A stretch of 64,000 bases of DNA, taken from assembly GCF_022808615.1 (NCBI RefSeq), contig NZ_JAKZKS010000019.1, positions 1 through 64,000 of the forward strand, given 5' to 3'. The position numbers were made by a program, and so were the translations under genes. Source of the stretch: Bacillus sp. FJAT-47783 (GTDB taxonomy: Bacteria > Bacillota > Bacilli > Bacillales > Aeribacillaceae). The notes under the pieces were generated by a model. The model was not told the origin of the DNA. It did no database searches and saw only the letters and a program-made list of their open reading frames with translations. Shown here piece after piece: positions 8,319 through 17,828 of the stretch; within the stretch, counting starts at the first letter, position 1, and every line of letters starts with the position of its first letter.

Positions 8319-8544
8319 AGTATTGCTTTTTGCGCAATTACAGGAACAAGCACAAACAAATCAGCTGGAGATTCATGAAACATCATTAACTGTACAACAA
8401 TTAAGAGAAACACTTCGTTCCAAATACAATTTACCAATAAAAGACCATGTATTCATTGCGGTAAACGAAGAATATGCACCAAATGACTTCATCATTCGAG
8501 ATGGTGATACGGTAGCGATTATTCCGCCAGTGAGCGGAGGGTAA
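8311..8544 (+). CDS. moaD: molybdopterin synthase sulfur carrier MoaD
   Basis: 77-residue ubiquitin-fold protein ending in the required diglycine (PPVSGG), which is adenylylated and converted to a thiocarboxylate to deliver sulfur to MoaE. The motif VFIAVNEEYA and DGDTVAIIPPVSGG are standard for the family. AAAGGGTG lies at 8297-8303 within moaE. Last gene of the cofactor operon, followed by a terminator. Confidence 0.95.
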   Translation: MIKVLLFAQLQEQAQTNQLEIHETSLTVQQLRETLRSKYNLPIKDHVFIAVNEEYAPNDFIIRDGDTVAIIPPVSGG

Positions 8545-8563
8545 AAAACGTAATAGATCAAGT

Positions 8564-8621
8564 AGCACCCCTAAAAGTCGACGTTGTATTTACAACTTAG
8601 CTTTATAGGGGTGCTTTTTTT
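8564..8621 (+). terminator. terminator of moeA-mobB-moaE-moaD
   Basis: 10-bp perfect stem AGCACCCCTA/TAGGGGTGCT followed by a run of seven T. The 32-nt loop holds a smaller inverted repeat (GTTGTA/TACAAC). Confidence 0.85.
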
Positions 8622-8701
8622 CATCAACGTAAATGATGAGGTTTCCATTTCTATGCATGAATACATAATGTTAGGTGAGAATAATAAAGAGGTGATCTGA
8701 A

Positions 8702-8827
8702 ATGGAATTGATCGTATCTTATCTTCCAAAATGGGATCATTTTGTCGGGGCGTTTTTTGCTTTTATGATTCCGTTTTCGATTGCAAAAATTTCAAACTGG
8801 TTAAGACAGATCGTGAAATCAAATTAA
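8702..8827 (+). CDS. 41-residue membrane microprotein upstream of the ger operon
   Basis: Reading frame with AGAGGTGA 5-6 nt before the ATG. One hydrophobic helix is predicted at about residues 13-29 (FVGAFFAFMIPFSIAKI), then a basic tail (NWLRQIVKSN). It lies between the moaD terminator and the germinant-receptor A subunit, same strand, 65 bp from it. Small membrane D subunits are known for some Bacillus germinant receptors, but those usually have two helices; equating this protein with them is a guess. Confidence 0.55.
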   Translation: MELIVSYLPKWDHFVGAFFAFMIPFSIAKISNWLRQIVKSN

Positions 8828-8892
8828 CGAGTCTATCTCTTAGGAACACGGTTTAATGTGACAAAGTAATTCATGTAAGGGAGGTGAGGGTG

Positions 8893-10470
8893 ATGCATCC
8901 ATGGGTATGGTTACATCAAAAAAATAAAGAGAATAAACGAATTCAGCAACAAACTCATTTCATCGGAGCCAATCATAGTTTTTCATCTCATTTACAGGCT
9001 AACCTCGAGCAATTTCAACGTATTTTAGGGAATAATCCAGATGTTGTGATTCGTGAGTTTTATATAGAGATTTATCATGTTCGCGCTGCCGTTGTCTTTA
9101 TTAAGGGGCTTGTTAATAAAGAACAAATTCATGAGCAACTATTAAAGTCTATCATGTTAGATGTTTTGAAACGAGATTCGTTCGTAAATGATCATCATGC
9201 AATGAGTCATAAAATAAAGGAAAAAATAAAAGACCATGTGATTACGTTAACAGATGTCGAAGAGGTAAGAAATTTTGAAGACTGTATTATGAGCATTTTT
9301 AATGGTGAAACGGCACTTTTGATTGAAGGTGTCGATGCAGCGCTTGTGCTCGGAACAAAACAATGGCCATCTAGACAAATTGAGGAGCCGATTACAGACG
9401 CAACCGTTAGGGGCTCAAGAGAAGGATTTGTAGAAAATATTCTTGTGAACATATCATTAATCCGACGACGAATTAAAGACCCAAACCTTGTTTTTGACAA
9501 ATATACGATCGGGCGCAGAAGTCAAACGACGGTTATCGTTACATATATGAATGATATTACGAATGAACAAATGATCCGAGAGGTTAAAAAACGATTAGAC
9601 AAAATGGATTTGGATCAAGTACCGGAATCCGGGGTTGTTGAGCAGTTCATTGAAGATGACTATTTATCGCCTTTCCCGCAGCTATTAACAACAGAAAGGC
9701 CAGATAAAGTAGCAAGTTCATTGTTAGAAGGGCGTGTTGCTGTTTTAGTTGATGGAACTCCATTTGTATTAATACTCCCAATTACGATTACGTCCATTCT
9801 TCAAGGACCAGAGGATTACTATGAACGATGGTATGTTGGTACGCTCGTTCGTCTTATGCGGTTTGGAGCAGCGATTGTCTCGTTATTTGCCCCTTCCTTA
9901 TATGTAGCCCTCATTTCTTATCATCCTGGGTTAATTCCAACCGATTTAGTCATATCTATTGCTGGGAGTCGCGAAGGGGTGCCTTTTCCATCCATTATTG
10001 AGGCATTAATGATGGAAGTGACGATTGAAATATTACGAGAAGCTGGAGTTAGACTTCCACGGCCTATTGGCCAAACAGTCGGGATCGTTGGAGGACTTGT
10101 TATTGGAGAAGCGGCGGTAACAGCTGGTTTAGTGAGTCCAATGATGGTTATTGTTGTTGCACTGACAGCGGTTTCTTCTTTTGCATTACCGCAGTATGGA
10201 GTAGGAATCGCGATTCGAATATTACGTTTTGGAATGATGTTCTCAGCAGCTGTTTTAGGGTTATTTGGAATCATTATGTTTGCCATGGTCATTTCGATTC
10301 ATCTAGTGAAACTCAAAAGCTTTGGCGTTGAATATACCTCCCCATTAGTTCCATATCAATTTAAAGACTGGAAGGATGCCATCGTTCGCTTACCCTATCT
10401 CGTTCTTAAGCAAAGACCAAGTATGTTTAAACCAAAGGACACTACTCGAATTAATGAGCGTTCATCCTAG
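8893..10470 (+). CDS. spore germinant receptor subunit A (GerA family)
   Basis: 525 residues with ATG at 8893; the in-frame GTG at 8884 lies inside the ribosome-binding site GGGAGGTGA, so it is not the start. Inner-membrane receptor subunit of spores. It has a hydrophilic N-terminal domain (about 1-270, with FNGETALLIEGVDAALVLGT), then the conserved membrane part beginning ESGVVEQFIEDDYLSPFPQL and including ERPDKVASSLLEGRVAVLVDGTPFVLI and REGVPFPSIIEALMMEVTIE. First gene of an A-B-B-C operon. Nutrient specificity cannot be read from sequence; the arrangement is GerK/Ynd-like. Confidence 0.93.
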   Translation: MHPWVWLHQKNKENKRIQQQTHFIGANHSFSSHLQANLEQFQRILGNNPDVVIREFYIEIYHVRAAVVFIKGLVNKEQIHEQLLKSIMLDVLKRDSFVNDHHAMSHKIKEKIKDHVITLTDVEEVRNFEDCIMSIFNGETALLIEGVDAALVLGTKQWPSRQIEEPITDATVRGSREGFVENILVNISLIRRRIKDPNLVFDKYTIGRRSQTTVIVTYMNDITNEQMIREVKKRLDKMDLDQVPESGVVEQFIEDDYLSPFPQLLTTERPDKVASSLLEGRVAVLVDGTPFVLILPITITSILQGPEDYYERWYVGTLVRLMRFGAAIVSLFAPSLYVALISYHPGLIPTDLVISIAGSREGVPFPSIIEALMMEVTIEILREAGVRLPRPIGQTVGIVGGLVIGEAAVTAGLVSPMMVIVVALTAVSSFALPQYGVGIAIRILRFGMMFSAAVLGLFGIIMFAMVISIHLVKLKSFGVEYTSPLVPYQFKDWKDAIVRLPYLVLKQRPSMFKPKDTTRINERSS

Positions 10471-10486
10471 TTAAAAGGTGATTCGT

Positions 10487-11599
10487 ATGATGTTAAGTCC
10501 TCAAGAAAAAATAACAAACATTCAAGCTTCAATTGCCGTCATCATGACGATTGTTGGGGTTGGAATTATTACTCTTCCAAGAGTCAGCGCTGAAGCGGTG
10601 CAAACGCCGGATATATGGATAACGGTTGCGATTTCAGGAGCTATCGCCATGTTTGCGGCATTTTTTGTTGTGAAACTAAGCCAAATGTATCCGAATGAAA
10701 CGTTTTATCAATTTAGTCAACACGTAATAGGTAAATTTTTCGGGTATATGGTAAACTTCGTTTTCATTTTATATTTTACGCTTTTAGCTGGATTTGAAGT
10801 GCGGACGATGGGAGAAGTTATACGCAGCTACTTATTGGATAAAACACCGATTGAAGCAACGATTTTCGTTTTTATGAGTGTCGCTGTTTATGTTGTTTTG
10901 GCAGGGCTTAACCCGATATTAAAATTATTTGAACTATATTTTCCTGTTATTTTAATTTTTTTTCTCTTCATCTTTTTATTAAGTTTAACTAATTTTGATA
11001 TAAACAACATCCGCCCTGTACTTGGGGAAGGTATTCCCCCTGTACTAAAAGGGGTTAAGCCAAATAGCCTTTCTTATATCGGATTTGAGATTATGTTCGT
11101 TTTAACAGCTTGTATGCAAAAGCCACAAAAAGCATTAATGACAACATTCATAGGGATCGGATTTACCATTAGCTTATATGTTTTTATTTTAATTTTTGTT
11201 ATTGGTGCGTTAACCGTTGAGGAGGTGCGACTTCTTACCTTTCCGACGATGGAATTAGTCAAATCAATAGAAATTAAAGGTTTTTTCTTGGAACGGTTTG
11301 AAACGTTCTTTATTATTCTTTGGGTGATTACAACGTTTACGACGTTCATTATGGCATTCTACCTCGCATCATTAGGGATGGCTCAAATATTCCATAAAAA
11401 ACGTAAGCATTTTGTCTACGGGCTTCTGCCGTTTATTTACTTATCAGCTATGTATCCACATGATATTAACGGTGTATTTAAATATGGGGATTATGTCGGA
11501 AATATGGCCATTTTTGTTGCAGGGATTTTGCCTGTTTTATTATGGAGCATAGCTTCGATACGAAAAAAATTTCAGAACAAAAAAGGAAGGAAACAATGA
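10487..11599 (+). CDS. spore germinant receptor subunit B, first copy
   Basis: 370-residue, about 10-helix GerB-family permease of the APC superfamily, the ligand-binding subunit of germinant receptors. It starts with KITNIQASIAVIMTIVGVGI and contains LLDKTPIEATI, NNIRPVLGEGIPPVLKGVKP and AMYPHDINGVFKYGDYVG. The ATG at 10487 has AAAAGG 8 nt upstream; an in-frame GTG at 10478 lies within that site. Its stop overlaps the start of a second B subunit (ATGA). Confidence 0.93.
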   Translation: MMLSPQEKITNIQASIAVIMTIVGVGIITLPRVSAEAVQTPDIWITVAISGAIAMFAAFFVVKLSQMYPNETFYQFSQHVIGKFFGYMVNFVFILYFTLLAGFEVRTMGEVIRSYLLDKTPIEATIFVFMSVAVYVVLAGLNPILKLFELYFPVILIFFLFIFLLSLTNFDINNIRPVLGEGIPPVLKGVKPNSLSYIGFEIMFVLTACMQKPQKALMTTFIGIGFTISLYVFILIFVIGALTVEEVRLLTFPTMELVKSIEIKGFFLERFETFFIILWVITTFTTFIMAFYLASLGMAQIFHKKRKHFVYGLLPFIYLSAMYPHDINGVFKYGDYVGNMAIFVAGILPVLLWSIASIRKKFQNKKGRKQ

Positions 11600-12693
11600 A
11601 TGGTACAAACAAGCACCTTACTACAACACAAGCAGCCATCGCATTAACGATGACCATTATTGGTGTTGGAATTGTGACAGTGCCTCGTGGAAGTGCCGAG
11701 GAAGCGCAAACGCCTGATATTTGGATTAGTATGATGATTGGCGGTGTATTATATATTGTTGCCGCCTTTTTTGTCACGAAGTTATGCCATCAATTTAACG
11801 GCATGACACTCTATCAATTTAGTCCTATTTTGGTCGGTAAGTGGTTAGGGGCTGTTTGTAACGTATTTGTTATGAGTTATTTTTATTTATCTACAGGATT
11901 TCAAGCACGTACGACTGCGGAGGTGCTTCGGGTCTATTTATTAGATAAAACACCGATAGAAGTCATCATCATCGTATACATTTGTGTAGGTCAGTATATT
12001 GTAATTAGTGGTATTTATTCCATTGTAAAGCTTTTGCAAATGTACTTTCCGATTGTGTTGCTTTTTATTCTATTCATGCTCGGCCTTAGCGTGACAACGA
12101 TTGACATCAATAATCTTCGTCCTGTTTTAGGGGAAGGAATGAAACCGGTTTTAAACGGTATTAAGCCGACAGCCTTATCCCTTTCTGGAATTGAAATTTA
12201 TTTTGTTTTAATGGCATATATGGAACAATCGAAAAAAGCGATGAAAGTTGCAACAATTGGAACCCTTATCCCATTATTTTTATATATTTTAATCTTGATC
12301 GCTGTTATTGGGACATTGACAGTAGATGAAGTAAGGTTGCTAACATGGCCGACAATGGAGCTTGTTAAGTCATTTGAAATGAAAATTTTACTTTTTGAAC
12401 GGTTTGAAAGCTTTTTTATTATCCTCTGGGTGATTACAACATTCACATCTTTTATTATGTATTATTATTTAGCTAGTATCGGATTGAGCCAAGTTTTGAA
12501 GAAAAAGTACAAGCCTATTGTATATGGTCTCTTACCGTTCATTTATTTATGTGCAATGTATCCAGAAGATATCAATAGTCTTTTCAAATTGGGGGATTAC
12601 CTCGGGAGTATGGCGATTGTCATTGCTGGAATCTTTCCTATTGTTCTTTTAACGATTGCCTTCATAAGGAGGAAACAAAATGAGAAAAGGTAA
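11596..12693 (+). CDS. spore germinant receptor subunit B, second copy
   Basis: 365-residue GerB-family permease, clearly a tandem paralogue of the gene before it: the same blocks occur in the same order (AIALTMTIIGVGIVTVPRGS, LLDKTPIEVII, NNLRPVLGEGMKPVLNGIKP, AMYPEDINSLFKLGDYLG). The two differ through most transmembrane segments, so the duplication is old and both are intact. The ATG at 11596 overlaps the stop of the first copy and follows AAGGAAGG; the reading frame upstream of it is not used. It overlaps gerC by 14 bp. Two B subunits sharing one A and one C could give two ligand specificities. Confidence 0.92.
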   Translation: MNGTNKHLTTTQAAIALTMTIIGVGIVTVPRGSAEEAQTPDIWISMMIGGVLYIVAAFFVTKLCHQFNGMTLYQFSPILVGKWLGAVCNVFVMSYFYLSTGFQARTTAEVLRVYLLDKTPIEVIIIVYICVGQYIVISGIYSIVKLLQMYFPIVLLFILFMLGLSVTTIDINNLRPVLGEGMKPVLNGIKPTALSLSGIEIYFVLMAYMEQSKKAMKVATIGTLIPLFLYILILIAVIGTLTVDEVRLLTWPTMELVKSFEMKILLFERFESFFIILWVITTFTSFIMYYYLASIGLSQVLKKKYKPIVYGLLPFIYLCAMYPEDINSLFKLGDYLGSMAIVIAGIFPIVLLTIAFIRRKQNEKR

Positions 12694-13858
12694 AAAGGGA
12701 TTTATGCTCGGCTGTTGTCTATCACTTCTTTTTACGGCCGGGTGTTGGGATCGCGTTGAAATAGAAGAAACAGGTTTAGTCGTTGGTTTCGGGGTGGATG
12801 TAGAAGAGACGTCAAATAATGATGATGTACAACCAATCTTGACGATCCAATATGTTGTTCCTAAAGTGTTTGCGGGACAAAATGGAGGAGGGATCGAAGG
12901 AGAACCTTTTACGAATGAAACGATTGGGAAAAGTTCAGTATTTGAGGCAGGGCGTGAACACTCCACGATTACAAGTCGCAGTCCGAATTATTCTCATTTA
13001 AAAGTATTGGTTATGAGTAAGGAGGCTGCCGAGTCCATTAATCTCCTTCAACTAATGAATTTTTTCTTTCGAGATCATGAAATTAGACGGACTGTACACG
13101 TATTAATTTCAGAGGAGAAAGCAAGCGATATATTAAGTATAAAAGGAAAAAAAGACCCGATTCCTTCTTTAAAGCTGTTCTATTTAACAGAAAATATGAA
13201 AACGAAGACAGCTAAAATGGCTCCAAAATTATCTTTAGGCGATTTCTCAGAAAACATGTCAGCGGAAAAAAGCTTTATTGTTCAAAAAGTACAACCGTTT
13301 AACGAGGGGATTCAATTGATTGGAGCTGCTGTAATCAATGGAAAAACGCAGAAAATGGTTGGAGAGTTAGATGAAGATGAAACGTTTGCCATTAATTGTA
13401 TAACAGGTGAGGCGGAAGCGGGGGTCGTAACCGCAGTTGATCAAAAATCAGACGAAATCATTACATATGAACTCGATCATTTGAAAAGCTCTATTAAACC
13501 GAAGGGAACGGAAAATAACCTTTCATTTACAGTAAATGTTTCAACAGAAGGGCGTATATCGGAAGATTGGATACAAGATAGTGATGCGTTTGACGAAACG
13601 TTTATTAAAAGAGCAGAAAAACAAATTGAAAAAGAAATGAAAGAATTGATCGATAAAGGATTAGAGAAAACACAAAAAGAGCTAAAAGTAGATGTGGCTG
13701 GGTTTGGCGAAAGCTTGCGAATCCATAAACCGAAACTTTGGAAAAAAATAAAAAAGGATTGGGAAGAGTATTTTTCCAATGCGACAATTAATGTTAAGGT
13801 GAAAGTGAACATCCGCCAATTCCAAACACAAGGGAGAAAAATGAATAAACAGAAATAA
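12680..13858 (+). CDS. spore germinant receptor lipoprotein subunit C
   Basis: 392-residue GerC-family lipoprotein. The signal peptide ends in lipobox FTAGC with Cys22, followed by the family signature WDRVEIEE. Further motifs are FEAGREHSTITSRSPNYSHL and HEIRRTVHVLISEEKASDIL. It is exported and lipidated (needs Lgt; GerC proteins depend on diacylglycerol) and sits on the outer face of the spore inner membrane with A and B. AAGGAGG lies before the ATG inside the preceding gene. Last gene of the receptor operon. Confidence 0.93.
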   Translation: MRKGKKGFMLGCCLSLLFTAGCWDRVEIEETGLVVGFGVDVEETSNNDDVQPILTIQYVVPKVFAGQNGGGIEGEPFTNETIGKSSVFEAGREHSTITSRSPNYSHLKVLVMSKEAAESINLLQLMNFFFRDHEIRRTVHVLISEEKASDILSIKGKKDPIPSLKLFYLTENMKTKTAKMAPKLSLGDFSENMSAEKSFIVQKVQPFNEGIQLIGAAVINGKTQKMVGELDEDETFAINCITGEAEAGVVTAVDQKSDEIITYELDHLKSSIKPKGTENNLSFTVNVSTEGRISEDWIQDSDAFDETFIKRAEKQIEKEMKELIDKGLEKTQKELKVDVAGFGESLRIHKPKLWKKIKKDWEEYFSNATINVKVKVNIRQFQTQGRKMNKQK

Positions 13859-13907
13859 AGTGAAACGTAAACAACCATCTGTACTGATGGTTATAGGAAA
13901 TAAAGCT

Positions 13908-13940
13908 GAACGAAAGGGAAACCTTTTGTTCTTTTTTTTT
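13908..13940 (+). terminator. terminator of the germinant-receptor operon
   Basis: 10-bp stem GAACGAAAGG/CCTTTTGTTC (one G-T pair) with a GAAA tetraloop and nine following T. A second, smaller hairpin (AACCATC/GATGGTT) lies just upstream at 13872-13892. Confidence 0.85.
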
Positions 13941-14093
13941 AATTTCGTTATTTTGAATCATCACGAACTACATTTATAAATATGAAAATAAAAATCTGTA
14001 AAACTATTATGTGAAAAAAATAAAGATTTTTTGAAACCTTTCTGGAAAATTATTCGTAATAGTAAATGGAAAAAGAAAAATGGAGGGAATCAT

Positions 14094-14789
14094 ATGACAG
14101 AATCATTGCAACCAAACAATGAAACAACTGTGAAACTAGAAAAGCCAAAATTGCTCGGAATCATAACGAGTCCGGGAGAGACGCTTGACCGAATTCGCCA
14201 AAACCCGAAAGTGTTAGTTCCGTTACTCGTTGTCATGGCACTTACGACTATCGCTACATTTATCAGCTTTAGTACGGTAGACTTTGTTGCCGTTGGAATT
14301 GAACAAGGAATGAGTCAAGAAGAAGCAGAAGTTATGAACGTAATTATGAGCACTTCCTTTATTGTTGGAGGACTTTTAGTAGCTCCTTTTTCACTTTTAA
14401 TTTCAACACTCATTTATTTAGCTGTTACGAAAATCGCTGGAACAGGTGCAAAATTTAAGCAATTATTCTCATTTTCTACTTATGTGTTTTTCATCTCAAG
14501 TATTGGCGCATTACTCAATTCAGTAATTGCTTACTCAGTAGGTGTGAGTGTAGAAGAGGCGAACTTTACAAGTTTAAACGGTGTTGTAGGTGCAGAAGGA
14601 GCGGTCGGAGCTCTGTTATCCTATTTGGAACTGTTTGCTATTTGGGGAACCGTTATCTCTGCAATGGGACTTGAGCGAGTAGGTGGTTTATCGAAAAAAG
14701 CAGCATGGACCGTTGCGATTATTTTCTTCGTCATACTCGGATTAATTGCTCTTATTGGTGGATCATTTGGAAGTATGATGGGTGCATAA
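14094..14789 (+). CDS. yknW: Yip1-domain membrane protein YknW
   Basis: 231 residues; ATG at 14094 follows TGGAGGG, so 21 upstream in-frame codons are not used. A short cytoplasmic N-terminus contains LLGIITSPGETLDRIRQNP, typical of Yip1-domain proteins, followed by about five transmembrane helices. In B. subtilis, YknW works with the MacAB-like YknXYZ transporter to protect cells from the SdpC toxin. The gene order yknW-X-Y-Z here is the same, with 1-bp gaps or 4-bp overlaps between members. Confidence 0.88.
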   Translation: MTESLQPNNETTVKLEKPKLLGIITSPGETLDRIRQNPKVLVPLLVVMALTTIATFISFSTVDFVAVGIEQGMSQEEAEVMNVIMSTSFIVGGLLVAPFSLLISTLIYLAVTKIAGTGAKFKQLFSFSTYVFFISSIGALLNSVIAYSVGVSVEEANFTSLNGVVGAEGAVGALLSYLELFAIWGTVISAMGLERVGGLSKKAAWTVAIIFFVILGLIALIGGSFGSMMGA

Positions 14790-14790
14790 T

Positions 14791-15903
14791 ATGAAAAAAG
14801 TTTGGATTGGAATCGGAATTGCAGCAACTTTACTCTTAATCATTGGAATTAGTATTTTTCGGACACAAGCTGATGAAAATATAACGGTTCAAACGACAAA
14901 GCTGAAAGAGAAAGAAATTACCGGGAATGTGATGATTCCCGGTACTCTTCAATTAGCTAATGAACAAAAAGTATATTTTGATTCACAGCAAGGAGAAGTG
15001 AAGAAAATTCACGTAAAAGAAGGGGATTCCGTTAAAAAAGGAACGCCTCTTGTTACATATGAAAATGAACAACTCATGCTTGAAGAAGAACAAAATCAAT
15101 TAGCCATCGAGTCGAATTATATTCGGATAAACCAAATTAAAGATCAAATAAAGGACCTTGAGGATAAAAAGGAAGAGCTTGCGAAACAAGTAGGAGAAAA
15201 AGAAGCGAAAAAGCAAATCGAATCGGAAAAAGATCAACTCGAAACCGAAAAGAAAATGGCAAATATCGAGTTAAGGCAAAACTTATTACAAAAAGAAACG
15301 ATTCAAAAGAAGATTGCTGAATTAGAAGTTAAAAGTGATATTGATGGGGTTATCATTGCGGTTGATGAAGAAGCGAAAAACAGTGTGGAGCCAAAAGTGT
15401 TTATACATATTGGAAGCTTAAAGAGCTTTAAAGTAAATGGCGTTATTTCAGAATATGATTCGTTGAAAGTCGCACAAAATCAACCAGTGACCTTAACATC
15501 AGATGTTCTTCCAGATGAAAAATGGAAGGGAACAGTTTCACATATTGGGACACTTCCTGAACAAGGAGATGCGATGGCACAAGGAGAGGGAGCTGTTCAA
15601 TATCCAATTGAAGCGACTGTTACAGATGAAAATATTAAGGCAAAACCTGGTTTTAAACTCATTATGGAAATCGAAACAGAGCGGAAAAAAGTAAACGTTC
15701 TTCCACTTGAAGCGATAAAACAAGAAGATGATTCCAATTATGTTTTTGTAGTTGAAGGCGGTAAAGCAGTCAAAAAAGAAGTAAAGGTTGGAACGGCCGA
15801 CGAAAAAGTAATGGAAATCAAAAGCGGGGTTGAAAAAGATGATCAAATCATCTTAAAACCAGTTGATTCGCTAAAACCAGGTATGGAAGTGACCGTTGAA
15901 TGA
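14791..15903 (+). CDS. yknX: membrane fusion protein YknX (MacA/HlyD-like)
   Basis: 370 residues. One N-terminal membrane anchor (VWIGIGIAATLLLIIGISIF), lipoyl/barrel-sandwich halves around VKKIHVKEGDSVKKGTPLVTYE and LEVKSDIDGVIIAVDEE, with a coiled-coil hairpin between (ELAKQVGEKEAKKQ..., about 115-175), then beta-barrel and membrane-proximal domains. It is the extracytoplasmic adaptor of the YknXYZ transporter. The ATG at 14791 immediately follows the yknW stop. Its stop overlaps the yknY start. Confidence 0.93.
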   Translation: MKKVWIGIGIAATLLLIIGISIFRTQADENITVQTTKLKEKEITGNVMIPGTLQLANEQKVYFDSQQGEVKKIHVKEGDSVKKGTPLVTYENEQLMLEEEQNQLAIESNYIRINQIKDQIKDLEDKKEELAKQVGEKEAKKQIESEKDQLETEKKMANIELRQNLLQKETIQKKIAELEVKSDIDGVIIAVDEEAKNSVEPKVFIHIGSLKSFKVNGVISEYDSLKVAQNQPVTLTSDVLPDEKWKGTVSHIGTLPEQGDAMAQGEGAVQYPIEATVTDENIKAKPGFKLIMEIETERKKVNVLPLEAIKQEDDSNYVFVVEGGKAVKKEVKVGTADEKVMEIKSGVEKDDQIILKPVDSLKPGMEVTVE

Positions 15904-16589
15904 TTGACTTAAAGGGCATTACGAAAAGCTATCAACTAGGTAAAGAAAAGGTTGATATATTAAAAGGAATTGACCTGAAAATTTATCAAGGAGATTTCGT
16001 CGCGATTATGGGACCATCTGGTTCTGGAAAGTCGACATTAATGAATATTATTGGTTGTCTTGACAGGGCGACGACTGGAACATATTTATTTGATGAAGAA
16101 GACATTTCTACTTATAAAGATCAGCAGCTTGCGAAAATTCGTAATCTCTCAATCGGTTTCGTCTTTCAACAATTTCAACTCCTCCCGCGTTTAAATGCGT
16201 TGAAAAATGTTGAACTTCCGATGGTTTATGCAGGTGTTGGGAAAAAAGAACGGGAAGAACGTGCGAAGCTTGCCCTCGAGAAAGTTGGGCTCGCTGATCG
16301 CATGTTGCATATGCCAAATGAATTATCAGGCGGACAAAAGCAGAGAGTGGCCATTGCCAGGTCCATCGTCAACGAACCAAAATTAATCTTGGCAGATGAA
16401 CCGACAGGAGCGCTCGATACGAAAACGAGCTACGCGATCATGGAGCACTTTGTTGAATTGAATGAGGAAGGAACGACGATCATTCTCGTTACGCACGAAA
16501 AGGAAGTTGCTGATTATGCAAAACGCATCATTACTGTTCGTGACGGATTAATTACACAAGCACGGGTGGAAGGGGGGACTTATCGATGA
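15900..16589 (+). CDS. yknY: ABC transporter ATPase YknY (MacB/LolD type)
   Basis: 229 residues. Walker A GPSGSGKST, Q-loop VFQQFQLLPRLNA, signature LSGGQKQRVAIARS, Walker B LILADEPTGALD and H-loop VTHEKEVA are all intact. It pairs with the permease YknZ. The ATGA overlap with yknX and a 4-bp overlap with yknZ show tight coupling. Confidence 0.95.
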   Translation: MIDLKGITKSYQLGKEKVDILKGIDLKIYQGDFVAIMGPSGSGKSTLMNIIGCLDRATTGTYLFDEEDISTYKDQQLAKIRNLSIGFVFQQFQLLPRLNALKNVELPMVYAGVGKKEREERAKLALEKVGLADRMLHMPNELSGGQKQRVAIARSIVNEPKLILADEPTGALDTKTSYAIMEHFVELNEEGTTIILVTHEKEVADYAKRIITVRDGLITQARVEGGTYR

Positions 16590-17779
16590 GTATATTTGAA
16601 AATGTTCGAATGTCACTCGCATCGATTATGGCCCATAAACTTCGCTCTGTGCTGACAATGCTCGGAATTATCATCGGTGTTGCTGCTGTCATCGTCGTTG
16701 TCGCCATTGGACAAGGGGGAGAACAACTACTAAAGTCACAAATTACAGGGTCAGGAAATACAATTGAAGTTATTTATCAGCCTAGTGAGGAAGAGTTAAA
16801 AACAAACCCGAACGCTTATATGAGCGATCCATTTACTGAAGAAGATATTTCGGCGTTAAAAAAAATTCCTGAAGTAAAAAACGTCGTTGCGACAAGTTCG
16901 ACGATGTATGAGACACGATTTAAACAAGAAACGGTCGATGCAAGCATTTTCGGCATCAACAACGCCTATCCGCTCGTTAATGAATTCCATGTTAGTAAAG
17001 GTAGAACCTTTTCAGAAGCGGACTTTTTAGGCGGTCGTCGTGTCGGTGTTATCTCAAGTCAAATGGTCGAAGACTTATTCCAAGGTGAAGAGGCAATTGG
17101 CGAGATCGTCTGGGTAAGCGGACAACCGATTGAAATTATTGGGGTCTTGGAAAAAGCAACCGGATTATTTGCTTTTGAAGGTTCAGAGTTGTACATGCCG
17201 TGGACAACTTACCGGAATGCGTTCGGTGTCAATAGCTACAACCAAGTAACTCTTCAAGCGAAAAGTGCTGACGATATTCAACCAGCTGGCGAACAGGCAG
17301 AACAGCTATTAAATTCACTGCACAATACAGAAGAGTCTTACCAAGTCTTTAATATTGAAGAAATTGCTGAAGGAATTGGCCAAGTAACACGAATTATGAC
17401 CTTAATTATTAGTAGTATTGCTGGTATTTCTTTATTAGTTGGCGGAATCGGTGTGATGAACATCATGCTCGTTTCCGTGACAGAACGAACGAGAGAAATT
17501 GGAATACGAAAAGCTCTCGGGGCAACGAAGTCGCAAATCTTAACACAATTTTTAATAGAATCCGCTACGCTTACATTAATCGGTGGAACAATTGGAATCC
17601 TGCTCGGAGCCGGAGGAGCCTCCTTAGTTTCATATTTTGCTGGCTGGCCGTTTTTAATTTCATGGCAAGTCGTCGTAGGAGCGCTTATTTTCTCTATGGT
17701 CATCGGCATCCTATTTGGAATGCTCCCGGCAAACAAAGCATCCAGGTTAAACCCAATTGATGCATTGCGGTATGAATAA
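16586..17779 (+). CDS. yknZ: MacB-like permease YknZ
   Basis: 397 residues. One N-terminal helix (LRSVLTMLGIIIGVAAVIVVVAIG), a large extracytoplasmic MacB domain (about 50-270), then three FtsX-type helices with MNIMLVSVTERTREIGIRKA and the C-terminal NKASRLNPIDALRYE. Permease half of the toxin-protection/export complex with YknX and YknY. Followed by a strong terminator. Confidence 0.94.
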   Translation: MSIFENVRMSLASIMAHKLRSVLTMLGIIIGVAAVIVVVAIGQGGEQLLKSQITGSGNTIEVIYQPSEEELKTNPNAYMSDPFTEEDISALKKIPEVKNVVATSSTMYETRFKQETVDASIFGINNAYPLVNEFHVSKGRTFSEADFLGGRRVGVISSQMVEDLFQGEEAIGEIVWVSGQPIEIIGVLEKATGLFAFEGSELYMPWTTYRNAFGVNSYNQVTLQAKSADDIQPAGEQAEQLLNSLHNTEESYQVFNIEEIAEGIGQVTRIMTLIISSIAGISLLVGGIGVMNIMLVSVTERTREIGIRKALGATKSQILTQFLIESATLTLIGGTIGILLGAGGASLVSYFAGWPFLISWQVVVGALIFSMVIGILFGMLPANKASRLNPIDALRYE

Positions 17780-17782
17780 TGG

Positions 17783-17828
17783 AATGGGCATCTCTTAGTC
17801 GAATTTTCGGCTTAGAGATGCCCATTTT
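17783..17828 (+). terminator. terminator of yknWXYZ
   Basis: 13-bp perfect stem AATGGGCATCTCT/AGAGATGCCCATT with TTTTG after it, beginning 4 bp past the yknZ stop. Confidence 0.85.
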
